From Ehretia macrophylla (taxonomy: Eukaryota; Streptophyta; Magnoliopsida; Boraginales; Ehretiaceae): DNA of 64,000 bases. How positions within the stretch are numbered: position 1 is the stretch's first letter; every line of letters begins with the position of its first letter. The position numbers and the translations under genes are program-made. Location of the stretch: assembly GCA_037974665.1 (NCBI GenBank), contig CM075768.1:2754501-2818500 (forward strand), written 5' to 3'. Below are positions 1-10,228 of the stretch, in pieces. The notes beneath the pieces were generated by a model. It was not told the origin of the DNA. It saw only the letters and a list, made by a program, of their open reading frames with translations, and did not search any database.

Positions 1-200
1 ATGAAAGTATGTATGAATTGAAAGAAAAGTGAACTATGTATTAATTTGATTAAATGATTAAGTGATTATGTGATTTAGTTCTTATGTGATTATGTGATCA
101 ATTTGTTTATGTGTTTTATGTGAGTTTGTTGTTTATGTACTAATGGTTGTTTATAACCTATTTACGTGCTATAACCTGTGCTAACTCTTTGATTAGTAGA

Positions 201-1265
201 ATGGTCGGCAGACCAAGGACCAGAGGTAGGCCCGAGGTAGTAGATGAGACTCCTTGTAATACGGCACCGGGCCGTGATAGAGGTGATGATCTTTGGGGGC
301 AGCAATGGATAGGATTGCTGAGTTAATGGCCGGACAGGCCCAGTTGATAGAAGGGCAGGCTGCCCAGACTCAGGCTTGGCAGGCTCAGTTGTTGAATGTG
401 CAGGGTGGAAACCACGGGCGTGGTACCCTGAAAGAGTTCTTGGGGCATCATCCACCTAGATTTCAGGGGGAACCCAATGATCGGAAGGCTGAAGCGTGGA
501 TTAGTAAGGTAGAGAAGATTTATGATCCTCTTGATTATACCGATGAGCAGAAGGTCTCCTTTACTCAATTGTCCCGGTATGCACCGGAATATGTGGCTAA
601 TGAGGAGCGGAGGACTCGTAGATTCATGTTGGGGTTGAGGCTCAAGATTCAGGATGTGATGGCTCTGAATCGGTATGATATATTCACTGAGGCCTTTGAG
701 GCAGCTTCTAGGTTAGAAAAGAGGAAGGGGGATCAGCTTGTGTCTAGTCAGCCCAGTAAGAGACTGTATCAGCCACAGTTTCAGTAGGGTATGTATAGGC
801 CTCATGTACAGCAGGTTGTGTACAGGCCGTTAGCTCAGTAGGGTTCTTTTAGGCCACAGGGACAGCAGAGTTATTATCGGCCCCAGTTTCAGCAGGGGTC
901 ATATCAGGTTCAGTCCCAGTTTAGGCCAGCCCAATCTCAGGGTCAGTACAGGCCTAGTTTGGTAAGGCCTCAACAGCAGGCTGGTTCAGCTGTTTCTTCA
1001 GCTTCTGGTTCTTCCAGGGGCAGTGTTAGTGCATCATCACCGCAGTGTACACACTGCAAGCGCACGGGGCATATGGAGGCCGATTGCAGAGTGAAGGCAG
1101 GGACGTGTTTAGGATGCAGCAGCAATTAGCACAGGGCGAGGGATTGCCCTAGATATTCGAGGACTGAGGGTCGGACCCCGACTCAGGGTTATCAGGGCCG
1201 ACCTGCAGCCAGTGCACCTCAGCAGCAGCGGGCCCAAGCTCAGGCCTACTCAGTTGACTTAGAGG
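201..1265 (+). pseudogene. gag of element A, broken
   Basis: Gag is the capsid/nucleocapsid protein that packages element RNA. The likely start is the ATG at 201 (MVGRPRTRGRPE...), followed by a frameshift near 290 into the frame that runs 293-787. That frame has the retrotransposon gag core (FLGHHPPRFQGEPNDRKAEA, then RRFMLGLRLKIQDVMALN). Part of the core between these blocks is missing, since the usual stretch with the WW motif is absent. A Gln/Tyr-rich linker follows, and two zinc knuckles at about 1045-1160 (CTHCKRTGHMEADC and CLGCSSN-stop-HRARDC). In-frame TAG stops at 785-787, 839-841 and 1127-1129 each sit where Gln (CAG) or a similar codon is expected. Confidence 0.88.
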
Positions 1266-1267
1266 AG

Positions 1268-1618
1268 ATGCCTGAGGAGACTACAGTTGTGGAAGATAAC
1301 TTCCTTATACTTGATCAACTTGTTAAAGTGTTGATTGATTCTGGTGCTACGCATTCTTTCATTACTTCTGCTTGTGTGCAACGTGTTAATTTGCAACCTG
1401 AAAGATTGCCTTATGTGGTTGAGATTAGTACATCTTTGACTGATAAGTATGTTACTGGCTTAGTATGTAAGGATTGTAAAATACATGTTAAGGGGTATAG
1501 TTTTCCTTCGGACCTTACCTTATTTCCTATCCGGGGGTATGATGTTATCTTGGGTATGGATTGGCTTTCTAAGTATGATGCCCAATTGAACTGTAGAACC
1601 AAGGTAGTACAGTTTTGA
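1268..1618 (+). pseudogene. Aspartic protease domain of element A
   Basis: This is the retropepsin-like protease that matures the Gag-Pol polyprotein. The catalytic motif VLIDSGATHSFI is intact near 1327-1365, and the flap/second-half signature DVILGMDWL lies near 1541-1570. Both are typical of plant Ty3/gypsy protease. The frame ends in TGA at 1616-1618, where the related copy at 61.7-62.2 kb continues into the PR-RT linker, so a CGA to TGA change is likely. It is continuous with the RT region downstream in the family's usual order. Confidence 0.9.
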
Positions 1619-1639
1619 TTCCCAGATCAGCCAGTAGTA

Positions 1640-2704
1640 GAGGTAGCAGGGAATCGGGGTGCTAAGACGAGTTTTGTTATCTCAGCAACTAAAGATGTTA
1701 AGTTGGTGAGTAAGGGGTGTTCAAGTTATCTAGCTTATTTGATCAACAAGCCATCTGATAAGTTACAGTCGGAGGAAGACCCTATTATTCGAGAATATCC
1801 CAATATATTTCCCGAGGAGTTGCCAGGCTTACCGCCAGAGAAAGATATGGAGTTTGTGATTAATCTTGTTCCCGGTACTCAACCTATTTCTAAATCAGCA
1901 TACTGATGGCACCAGCTGAGTTGAAGGAGTTGAAGACTCAGTTGCAGGAGTTATTGGAGAAGGGATTTATTCAGCAGAGTTCTTCACCTTGGGGAGCTCT
2001 TGTTTTATTTGTGAAGAAGAATGATGGTACATTGAGATTGTGTATTGATTACCGTGGTTTGAATCAGGTGACCATCAAGAATAAATATCCTTTGCCACTG
2101 ATTGACGAGTTGTTTGATCAACTTCAGGGAGCCAAAGTCTACTCTAAATTTGATTTGAGGCAGGGGTATTATCAGCTTCGGATTCGTATGGAGGATGTTC
2201 CGAAGTCTGCCTTCAGGACTCGGTACGAGCATTATGAGTTTGTTGTTATGCCCTATGGATAAACTAATGCACCGGCAGCATTCATGGATCTTATGCATCG
2301 GGTTTTTCAGCCGTATTTAGACCAGTTCATGGTTATCTTTATTGATGATATCTTGGTCTATTCTAAATCTGAATCGGAGCACGAGCAACATCTACGGCTT
2401 GTCTTACAGAAGCTGCAAGAGCATCAGTTGTTTGTCAAGTTCAGTAAATGTGAATTTTGGCTGCAACGCATATCTTTTCTTGGCCATGTGATTACACAGA
2501 GTGGTATATCTGTAGATCCTACTAAGATTGAGGTGGTGATGTCTTGGAAATGGCCAGAGAATGTTTTTGAGGTCCATAGCTTTCTTGGCGGGTTATTACC
2601 GTAAGTTTGTAAAGGACTTCTCGAAGATTGCTAGGCCACTTTCTAAGTTGACTCAAAAATGGACTATCTTTGCTTGGGATGAGAAGTGTGAGAGTGGGTT
2701 ATAG
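1640..2704 (+). pseudogene. Reverse transcriptase domain of element A
   Basis: RNA-dependent DNA polymerase of a Ty3/gypsy element. Visible motifs in order: the linker ending FPEELPGLPPEKDMEFVI, then [40 protein letters not shown], the catalytic-A region [14 protein letters not shown], and the active-site box [14 protein letters not shown] at about 2335-2370, with both aspartates present. Breaks: a stop or indel at 1904-1906 ahead of [13 protein letters not shown] at 2260-2262 where the family reads GLTNAPA, a frame change around 2600, and TAG at 2702-2704. The catalytic core is recognisable but cannot be read as one protein. Confidence 0.93.
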
Positions 2705-3292
2705 GAGTTGAAAAAGAGGTTGACTACTGCTCCAGTACTTGCTCTACCAGAGGGGACCGATAATATGGTTATTTACAGCGATGCATCCAAGGAGGGCTTG
2801 GGATGTGCTCTTATGCAGGATAGCCGAGTTATTGCCTATGCTTCCAAAACGTTGAAGCCTTATGAGGTGAATTATCCGACTCATGATCTTGAGTTGGCAG
2901 CAGTTGTCTTCGCACTGAAGAAGTGGCGTCATTATCTGTGGGGCAATAAGTTCGAGATTTTCATTGATCATAAGAGTCTGAAGTACTTGTTCTCACAGAA
3001 GGAGTTGAATATGCGCCAGCGGAGGTGGATGGAGCTTCTTGGAGATTATAATTGTTCTATCAATTATCTGCCTGGCAAGGCAAATGTTGTAGCAGATGCT
3101 CTTAGTCGTAAGGCGAGTATCTCATGTTTAGCTATCAAGAAATGGGAAGTTCTTGAGGAATTCACTTATTGGAGACCGGAGTTGACTCAGGTTGGGGTGA
3201 TGTGTTCACATCTCCGTATTCAGCCTTTATTATTGTCTCAGATCAGAGAAGTTCAGCAACTTGATGTTAAACATCAGAAGATCAAGGATTAG
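2705..3292 (+). pseudogene. RNase H domain of element A
   Basis: RNase H removes the RNA strand during cDNA synthesis. The Ty3/gypsy form is visible: [20 protein letters not shown] with the first catalytic Asp, [20 protein letters not shown] with the Glu, [20 protein letters not shown] with the second Asp, and [12 protein letters not shown] at the end. The domain is open for about 194 codons from 2708 and then meets TAG at 3290-3292, before the integrase. Active-site acidic residues appear retained. Confidence 0.92.
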
Positions 3293-3299
3293 ATCACAG

Positions 3300-4683
3300 A
3301 TGATTAGTCTGACTTTAAACTGCATGAGGACGGTATTCTTCAATTTCGGGACAGGGTATGTGTTCCCGATGAACCGAGCTTGAAGCGAGATATTCTGGAG
3401 GAAGCTCACAATTCTAAGTGCACTATTCATCCCGGTGGAACCAAGATGTATCGGGATTTGAAGCAACACTATTGGTGGAATAACATAAAGAGGGAGGTTG
3501 CTCAGTTTGTATCTAGATGTTTGATTTGTCAGAGGGTGAAAGCCGACCATCAACGACCAGTAGGGTTACTTCAGCCGTTGGCAATACCAGAGTGGAAATG
3601 GGAGCATATTACGATGGATTTCGTCACTGGTTTGCCTAGAACAACGAGGGGTAATGATGCAGTTTGGGTTGTCGTGGATCGTTTGATGAAGATAGCTCAT
3701 TTTATTTCGATGAGGATGGGAGATGTGGTTACAAAGTTGACGGGTCTTTATTTGGATCAGATTGTTAGACTTCACGGGATTTCATCTAGTATTGTCTCAA
3801 ATCGAGATCCTCGATTTATTTCTCATTTGTGGGAGAAACTTCAGGAGACCTTGGGTACTCAGTTGAACTTCAGTACCCTGTATCATCCAAAGACCGGCGG
3901 TCAGTCTAAGCGGACTATTTAGATTCTGGAAGATATGCTTAAGGCTTGTGTTCTGGACTTCGGGAAGAACTAGGAGAAATATCTACCACTTGCCAAGTTT
4001 TCCTATAACAATAGTTATCAAGCTACTATTGGGATGGCACCTTTCAGCTCTTTACGGTCGTAAGTGTCGTTCACCTTTGTATTGGGACGAGGTAGGGGAG
4101 ATGAAGACTATTGATCCGACTATCATGCCAGAGCTTCTTGAGAAGATTGATAATGTTCAGTTGATCAGGCAGAGAATGCTTACGACATAGAGTAGATTCA
4201 AGAGCTATGCTGATAAGCGTCGTCGGGACTAGGAGTTTACAGTCGGAGATCGGGTTTTCTTGAGATTGTCTCCTCGTAAGGGGTTTGCTCGTTATGGTAA
4301 AGGTGGTAAGCTGAGTCCGAGATTTGTTGGGCCGTTTGAGATTACCGGCAGGATTGGTAAGTTGGCATATCGGTTCGCTTTACCGGAGAATTTCTCTAAT
4401 GTCCACGATGTATTTCACGTGTCTAATTTGCGAAAATATAATCCGGATCCTTCTCACATTCTTGAGCCAGAGCCGTTACAGCTTCGTGAGAATCTGACTT
4501 ATGACGAGCGTCCGATTCGTATTCTTGATCAGATGGAACGAGAGTTGAGGTCGAAGAAGATTCCGATGGTTAAGGTGTTGTGGAAGCATCACGGCATCGA
4601 GGAAGCTACTTGGGAGAGACGAGATCAGATGCAGCAGCAGTACCTGGATTTGTTCAGTACATCAAGTAAGAATTTCGATGGTT
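3300..4683 (+). pseudogene. Integrase with chromodomain-like tail, element A
   Basis: Integrase inserts the cDNA into the host genome. The HHCC zinc finger is visible (HNSKCTIHPGGTKM ... CLICQRVKAD, 3408-3546). The DDE core follows with MDFVTGLP and SNRDPRFISHLW. The third catalytic residue is lost: the motif reads GGQSKRTI at 3898-3919, where the family has Glu in place of Lys. The GPF/Y region (FVGPFEITGRIGKLAYRFAL) lies near 4324-4383, and the tail (VLWKHHGIEEATWERRDQM) is the chromodomain-like segment of chromoviruses. Stops at 3920, 3971, 4188 and 4230 interrupt the frame. Confidence 0.92.
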
Positions 4684-4789
4684 AAGGTGTTGTGGAAGCA
4701 TCACGGCATCGAGGAAGCTACTTGGGAGAGACCAGATCAGATGCAGCAACAGTACCTGGATCTGTTCAGTACATCAAGTAAGAATTTCG
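4566..4789 (+). repeat. 112-bp tandem duplication of the chromodomain end
   Basis: The block starting ATGGTTAAGG at 4566 is repeated from 4678 with a period of 112 bp and only a few substitutions. It covers the end of the chromodomain-like tail. The second copy leads into the normal sequence before the polypurine tract, so the first copy's reading frame ends early. Confidence 0.93.
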
Positions 4790-4799
4790 AGGATGAAAT

Positions 4800-4818
4800 T
4801 TCTTTAAGGGGGGGAGAA
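4800..4818 (+). other. Polypurine tract of element A
   Basis: TTTAAGGGGGGGAGAA immediately precedes the 3' LTR. It is the plus-strand primer site, in the canonical position and composition for Ty3/gypsy elements. Confidence 0.9.
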
Positions 4819-5586
4819 TATAAAACCCCACTTTTCTATCCTGTCTCGTTTTGCGTGTTTATTCTCGTTTTACGTGAATTGACCTGTTTATGTGCTATAT
4901 GACTTAGAATGTGATAATTTTGATATTAATACTCCTAGAACATGCTAAATGTGCATTCATGAAATTTTCATCAAAAATAGAGTCATAAATTTTATCGTTG
5001 ACTTTTAGTGAATAGTATTTTTGAAACACGTCCACTAAAATTTTGAAACTGGTCTTTTTAACCCTTCTAGACCTAGTCCTTGGACTTTAATAGACCTGTG
5101 TTTGATGAAATCGGTTTTTAAATCGGCTTAGAAATTTATTAGGGTTTTTACACCGACTTTTGCAAAAATCGAGTTTTAAGCCAACTCGGGTGAAATTGTT
5201 TGATTGTAAAACTTCTTGTCACCTAAAAATAACCTACTTGAGCTATCTTAGGTGTTGCATATTTGTTTTGAGCAAAGAGATAGCTAAAATGCATTTAAAA
5301 GACAAGAAAACACTAAAAATACTAAAGTTCTCAACTTTGACTTTCATTAAAATGTTGACCTTTATGCATATATCACCAACACACACTAAACACAACACAA
5401 AACACATTCCTCAACACACACAAAGGGCCGAGAGTTTCATGGGAAAATAAGCCAAGGTTTTCTTCAAGTTTTCAAAGCAACTTTTCAAAGAAAAATCTAG
5501 TTTTTGTCCGTAGATTTTCGTGCCAAGTTGGATTCCGCTTGTTGGGAATGTATTGCATGCATTTCTAGGCTTATTTCTCATCAAAG

Positions 5587-6760
5587 GTGAGAGAAAAATT
5601 CTAGATCTCAAAACTCATCTTTTATGTTTTTGCGTAGAATTGATTATTGAACCGTTAAAATGTTAATTTGATGTTAGATTATTGCTCCATGCATGCTAGG
5701 GATCATTTATATGTATTCTTGTGAGATTTGAACCGTTGTAGCATAATTATTTATTTTCGGGTATTTAAAGTTGATTAATTTGTTAAATGTTGAATATTTT
5801 GAGTTGTATTGGTTGAAATCGATTGCCGTCGATTTCTAAAAGTTTGTTAATTACGTGGTAGCGCCGTTGTAATGCCAAATTTTTGATTGCGAGGTCGGTG
5901 CTAAAGTCCGGAAATTTCAGCCATGACACACTAGGGTTTTAGGGTTATTGGGCATGATTTGGATGGGTTTTGGTTGGTTTCCAAGGGGGCTAATGTAGTT
6001 GATTGAATGGGTGAGTGATAGAAACTGGTTTGGAGTTGTTTGGATTAGTAGAATGTAAGATATGAATATTTGAACTTTAGGTTGTCTTTCTTTAAAATGT
6101 TAAGTTATGCCTTTAGTTGATTGGGTGTGGTTTGAGTGATTGAATTGTGAGTTGATGATGGGTAAACTAGGGTTTGATTGCGTGTTTAATGCATGTTCGG
6201 TTGGATGGCCTACTTTGTCATCTAACTTAGTTATTTGTTGTTAAATTGATTATTGATGTTATTATGATGATAATATGATTATTGATTGATTATTGATTGA
6301 TGATTGATGAACCGGGAGATAGTCAATGGAAAAGGTTGTCCTCCTGTGAATGATTGATGTTTATTATTATTACTGAGTCTTTGGTATGTGTGTGCCACCT
6401 CTCGGGCAACATTGGGCTATCGGGTTGATAACGGCATGACTACCAAAGACTACCTCCAGCTCGCACGGCGAAGGCGTCATGGAAGGAGAGGTTATTGAGG
6501 TACCTCGGGTGCGTGAGTTTATGGGAGTCACAATAAAGCTATTATGATCGTGATGGCGTTTGGAGCTATACCAACTAGTGTATCATTTATTGAATGGTCA
6601 TTATAGTTTATGTGATGATAGTATTATTGATGTTTATTTGTGTGTTTACTTGCTCAAAGGATCATTTTTCAAGGAGTATAGTGAATACTGTTAGAGATCT
6701 ATTGGATCCTCACTGGACTTATTTTATATAAGCTCACTCTCTATTATTGCATGCTTACAG
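5587..6760 (+). other. Candidate LTR-internal intron (element A)
   Basis: The donor ATCAAAG|GTGAGA and acceptor TGCTTACAG|GTG match plant splice consensus. Equivalent positions in other LTRs of the window carry the same two sites (see the LTR entries and the finding). Splicing itself is inferred, not shown. Confidence 0.55.
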
Positions 6761-6852
6761 GTGTTGTAGAGCAGGACTACGGGTACGTGCCTCCTGAAGA
6801 GGAAAATGTGCCTTACGTGGATGAGTCTTATGTTCCAGAGTCTTATCCTTGA
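6761..6852 (+). other. Short acidic ORF after the LTR acceptor site
   Basis: Read two bases after the acceptor, this frame is open for 29 codons, rich in Glu, Asp, Tyr and Pro (VVEQDYGYVPPEEENV...), and ends in TGA. The reverse-strand solo LTR at 18896-21566 has the same peptide pattern (VLEQDYGYVPQEVENV...) in the same phase. No upstream ATG was found in the first exon, so translation is unproven. Confidence 0.45.
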
Positions 6853-7273
6853 TGTTTGATGTGTTGAACATCTTATTATCTTGTATATTATCTAGTTAAC
6901 TTTTATATGCTTTGTAGTTTATAATGTATAAGATGTTGAAAAGATAATGAATTAGTTGATACTATCTTAGTAGTCTTTCTTTTGTCTATGTATAGGTTGC
7001 TAGGTTGGTATCAATATATTTTGCAATGTATATTAAGGTTCATGTATTATGTTGGAACAGAGGCGTATAACGAGGAATGATTATTGTATAATATGGTTAT
7101 GATGTATGTTGTTATTTTATTGAGGAGTTGTTTGTTGTATGGTTTATGGAGTTGATGTATGATGTTCTATTGAGGTTAGTTTAGAGCCTCGGTGTCCTAT
7201 TTACTGTCATTATACTGCTGAAATTCCGTTGCGTCCTGACTGATTATAGGAGGGGTCGAGTTGGGGCGTGACA

Positions 7274-7725
7274 CTCACCCCTCTTTTGATCAATTACAGG
7301 TGAGGTAGTGCCCGAACAGACCCTTCAAGTTGATGATAGAGAACCATGGTTCGATGAGAATGATTTCTGCTTGTTACGACTAGCATGTTTGATTAATTGA
7401 AGTCAAACACTACTTAGACAACTCGATATATGTAATATTCTTTTGGACAACTATATGTATTTATGTTTAGTATTCATATTCTTTTGGGACCTAGACACCT
7501 AATTGTTGGCTAGAACTTATGATGGAACAGGTAACTCGAGGTCTTGTACATATATGACTATTTATGGAATCCTTTTCTAAGGCTGATGTAATTGAAAGAC
7601 TCTTGAACAGTTATAGAGTACATATGAATGTTCAGGTTATTAAGATATAAATTTTATAGATTTTCGAGTTACGAAAGTCAGGTACTGGCCTTAGCCTTCG
7701 CAGGTGTCTGGGTCGGGGCGTGACA
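7274..7725 (+). repeat. 3' end of an older LTR interrupted by element A
   Basis: The sequence resumes with CTCACCCCTCTTTTGATC, then ATTACAG|GTGAGG, and ends GGTCGGGGCGTGACA at 7725. This is the 3' part of a chromoviral LTR, whose upstream part should lie left of element A. The acceptor-like site is at 7299/7300, followed by an acidic frame (EVVPEQTLQVDDREPWFDEN). AAACT after 7725 would be its target duplication. Confidence 0.8.
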
Positions 7726-7729
7726 AACT

Positions 7730-8625
7730 GTGTGTCCAAGTCCGCAACACCCCTGGGTTCGTGGCAGACCAGACAAAGTAATATTTTTTTGTGCCAACCA
7801 CTGTTAGAAGACTTCCATTGTGTGAAGAATGCGAGATCCGGCCGGGAACAAAGATGAAACTGCCCACACAATTAGGGATTAGGCTTACACACAAAGAATT
7901 TCCTGAAGAGGTTCAAGGTCGGGATCACATTCTTACGTCAACAATGGACATAAAATGCCATCATTTATGCCCAACCATTAGGAGCCATCTGACCCAGGCT
8001 GAGCTCAAAGTAGTCCAAGATGTCGGTCGTGTAATAAGGCAGGGGTAGCCGGATGACATCGAAAGCCAAGTCATAAATTGTAAAGTGGTCCACTGGCGGG
8101 TAACAAGCAAAGTCGTGCCAACATGGCACCTTGACCATATAGTCTATGGTAACGGCCCACTCTCTCATACGTCTGTTTGCCTCGGCAACAGTTGAGTGGC
8201 ACTCCCTCTAATAGTAGACAAGTATCTATTTGCCCCAACTTGACGAGGCGGGGACATCTCTACTCGTTCCAGTCTTTGTGGTCAACTGTGGCTCAACTGC
8301 AATTGGCTCGGTATCAACTATATTTTGGAACAGGGTGCCTATATTCTCTGCCGGTATTTCCAGCCCCTCTAACTTATTCAAAGGCGATCCATCGTCAACC
8401 CCTTCTTGTACATCAGTAAAGCTGGCCATGTGGTCCGCCTCGGCCTCGCCTTGAGTCTGTCAGTCCTCGAGGATCTGGCATTCATCATCGCTATCTTCCT
8501 GAGCTGACGCAGGCCTTGACCTCTCCTCTTGAGGGGACAAAGTACTTTAACTTTCTTCTGGCTGATCTTGCTGAGATGGGGTCCCCGAGCTGGACGGGTT
8601 CTCATCTCCTCCGCCATAGGACATA
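7730..8625 (-). pseudogene. Antisense extra ORF with putative gypsy-type transposase-like domain
   Basis: The minus strand carries one near-continuous frame starting MSYGGGDENPSS at 8625. It has a Ser/Glu/Gln-rich acidic N-terminus, then a domain visible as SSWGK ... YRECHSTVAEANRRMREW, CWHDFACYPPVDHFTIYDLA, IRLPLPYYTTDILDYFELSL, MAPNGW and GQFHLCSRPDLAFF. I recognise this as the plant 'putative gypsy type transposon' domain (Pfam PF04195). It is interrupted by TAA, TGA and TAG codons and by the LTR junction at 7725. It runs opposite to the element's LTR and polypurine tract. Its function in intact elements is unknown. Confidence 0.72.
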
Positions 8626-9057
8626 GTCTCCATGGCTTGGGTGTCCTCAGAATCCGACCTCCCCATACGTGGGTACATATATAAAGAGTAAAAGAACTCA
8701 AAAGAAGGAATTGAGGACGTACTTAACGTCTAAGTGGACTGAAAGTGTTCGAGCTGGTAAAATTGAGCTTAAGACTCCTAGTTGTCCGAGCTGGGTACTC
8801 CGAGCTTATCGATAATAGTTTTAAGGATTCCTTGATCTTGATTGAGAAAAGGTGAAAGTGAATTCTGAAATGGCCAAGACCTATTATAGGCAAAGACGTA
8901 ACCATCTCGAGAATACCAACCATCGCATCAGAGCATGTTGTGATGTATCAGCGTCTCAACTAAAGGCAAGATAACATGGAAGTTATCCCATCCAGATTGG
9001 TCATCCCTGACTCGGGAGGGTACTCCACCTCTCTAGAACCCCTTCTAAGTTCTAAAC

Positions 9058-9070
9058 TTAGGGGGGGAAC
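9058..9070 (+). other. Polypurine tract of element B
   Basis: TTAGGGGGGGAAC directly precedes the TGATAAGGGGG start of the LTR. This fixes the element as plus-strand, and so fixes the extra ORF as antisense. Confidence 0.85.
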
Positions 9071-9549
9071 TGATAAGGGGGTAGCCCGAGCTGAAAAGAG
9101 CATAAACGGGTTTTCCCGACCTGAACTTCATGACTCGATCCTTACTTAACCTAGATGATTCCCCTCAAGCCTAGCCGCCACATCAGACAAGACATGAAAC
9201 TAGACCCCTAGCTCGGACCAAAGGATAATAGCTTTGTCCACTGGGAAATAGCTTTATCTAGCGAGCGCAAGGCTGGGGTAGCTGGTTGCGTGCCGGACAG
9301 CATTAGACATTAATTGTTGTCCAGACCTAGGATTAGTATAAATAGAGACCTTCCCTACATTTATGAGGTAACTCGTGCATATTTATTACTCTCAACTACC
9401 TCTTATTCTACTCGGACATACTAATCACTTTTACACCCGAGGAAAAACACAGACTGCAACCCCCGCGATTCTTTCTCTTATTTTATAAGTCAGACCGTTG
9501 AGATCAAAAGTATTGAACTTGAGCAGACGTATATTTTTTCCCCTCATCA
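9071..9549 (+). repeat. 3' LTR of element B (479 bp) with TATA box
   Basis: It starts TGATAAGGGGGTAG and ends CCCCTCATCA. A TATAAATA box lies at 9337-9344, about 267 bp into the LTR, a typical U3 position. ATGAT at 9550-9554 would be the target duplication. Confidence 0.85.
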
Positions 9550-10228
9550 ATGATAATATTTCACTACATTAAATAAATGTTTAAATGTCATGTATGGTTC
9601 GCGACAGCTCTGTTCGTGTTAACTTCGAAGTTTGTAAACCATGACATTTGAAAAGAAAAAAGGTCCATAACATTGTTAATTGTGAAGGGTGTAACAAGAA
9701 TTGGTCACATGATTAAATTCATGTATAGAAGACTTGACATCAATCATCACATCTACCGTAATGATTTGAGTGGCCAACAAAAGAAGCAGCTTCTTTGGAA
9801 AAGGAGTGGAAACTATAATTACGTAAATTAAAAATAAAATTAAAATGAGTGACCATTTTCCACTAAAATCTGGTTTGGTTCAGCATCCTTAGCTTTGAAG
9901 CCAAGCATCATTCATTTTCATACCACCCACTTTCACTAGTAGGTAACATAATGATTGTAGAAAAATCAATAATATATGTATACATATGCAGAAAACAAAA
10001 CGATCAAAACCAAATACCTCATAGATTGCCTCACTTCAAAGGTAAACCATTAATATTAGTAATTCATTTACGTAGGAACGAACCAATGACCATCTACTTA
10101 CAAGGTCAATATCAATTTGTCTAATACACATCGATCGGCCATCGCATATACTGTGTGTGTATATATATTACCCAAGTTTCCTCTTGATCTTTTGCTATAT
10201 AGCTTATAATTAAGCTACTTCCGGAACC
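9550..10228. other. Intergenic, upstream of the cytochrome b561 gene
   Basis: AT-rich unique-looking DNA with no coding signal that I can recognise. The last 100 bp hold TATA-like sequence and presumably the core promoter and 5' UTR of the downstream gene. Confidence 0.6.
10159..10170 (+). promoter_or_regulatory. Candidate TATA box
   Basis: GTATATATATTA lies about 60-70 bp before the ATG at 10229. The spacing would give a short 5' UTR. A second TATA-like stretch (CTATATAGC, about 10195) is closer and is an alternative. Confidence 0.4.

Larger units (their letters stand above)
1..7273 (+). mobile_element. Element A: decayed Ty3/gypsy chromovirus (5' LTR outside window)
   Basis: The order gag, protease, reverse transcriptase, RNase H, integrase, chromodomain-like tail, polypurine tract, LTR defines a Ty3/gypsy element of the chromovirus type. 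The window opens in the AT-rich leader before gag, so the 5' LTR lies to the left. Every coding domain is broken by stops or frameshifts, so the copy cannot be autonomous. The 3' LTR ends at a GGGGCGTGACA-type terminus followed by CTCAC, the expected target duplication; its partner is off-window. The lineage (Tekay/Del-like) is inferred only from the chromodomain tail and LTR length. Confidence 0.93.
4819..7273 (+). repeat. 3' LTR of element A (2455 bp)
   Basis: It begins TATAAAACCCCAC after the polypurine tract and ends TTGGGGCGTGACA. The related solo LTR at 18896-21566 shows the ancestral start TGTGAAACCCCAC. An AAAG|GTGAGA donor-like site lies at 5586/5587 and a CTTACAG|GTG acceptor-like site at 6760/6761, so a 1174-bp intron could be present. 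Shared blocks with 18896-21566 (reverse strand) show the two are one family. Confidence 0.92.
7726..9549 (+). mobile_element. Element B: 3' end of a Tat-like Ty3/gypsy element
   Basis: An antisense ORF remnant, a polypurine tract (9058-9070) and a 479-bp LTR (9071-9549) form the 3' end of a plus-strand LTR element. No gag-pol is visible because the left part is cut by the LTR ending at 7725. The antisense extra ORF with a transposase-like domain upstream of the 3' LTR is a known layout of plant Tat-lineage elements, so the lineage is inferred from that. Confidence 0.72.

Noticed and set aside
8177..8454. Plus-strand ORFs over the Tat 3' region
   Set aside because: Mirror frames of the antisense extra ORF, which has the recognisable domain.
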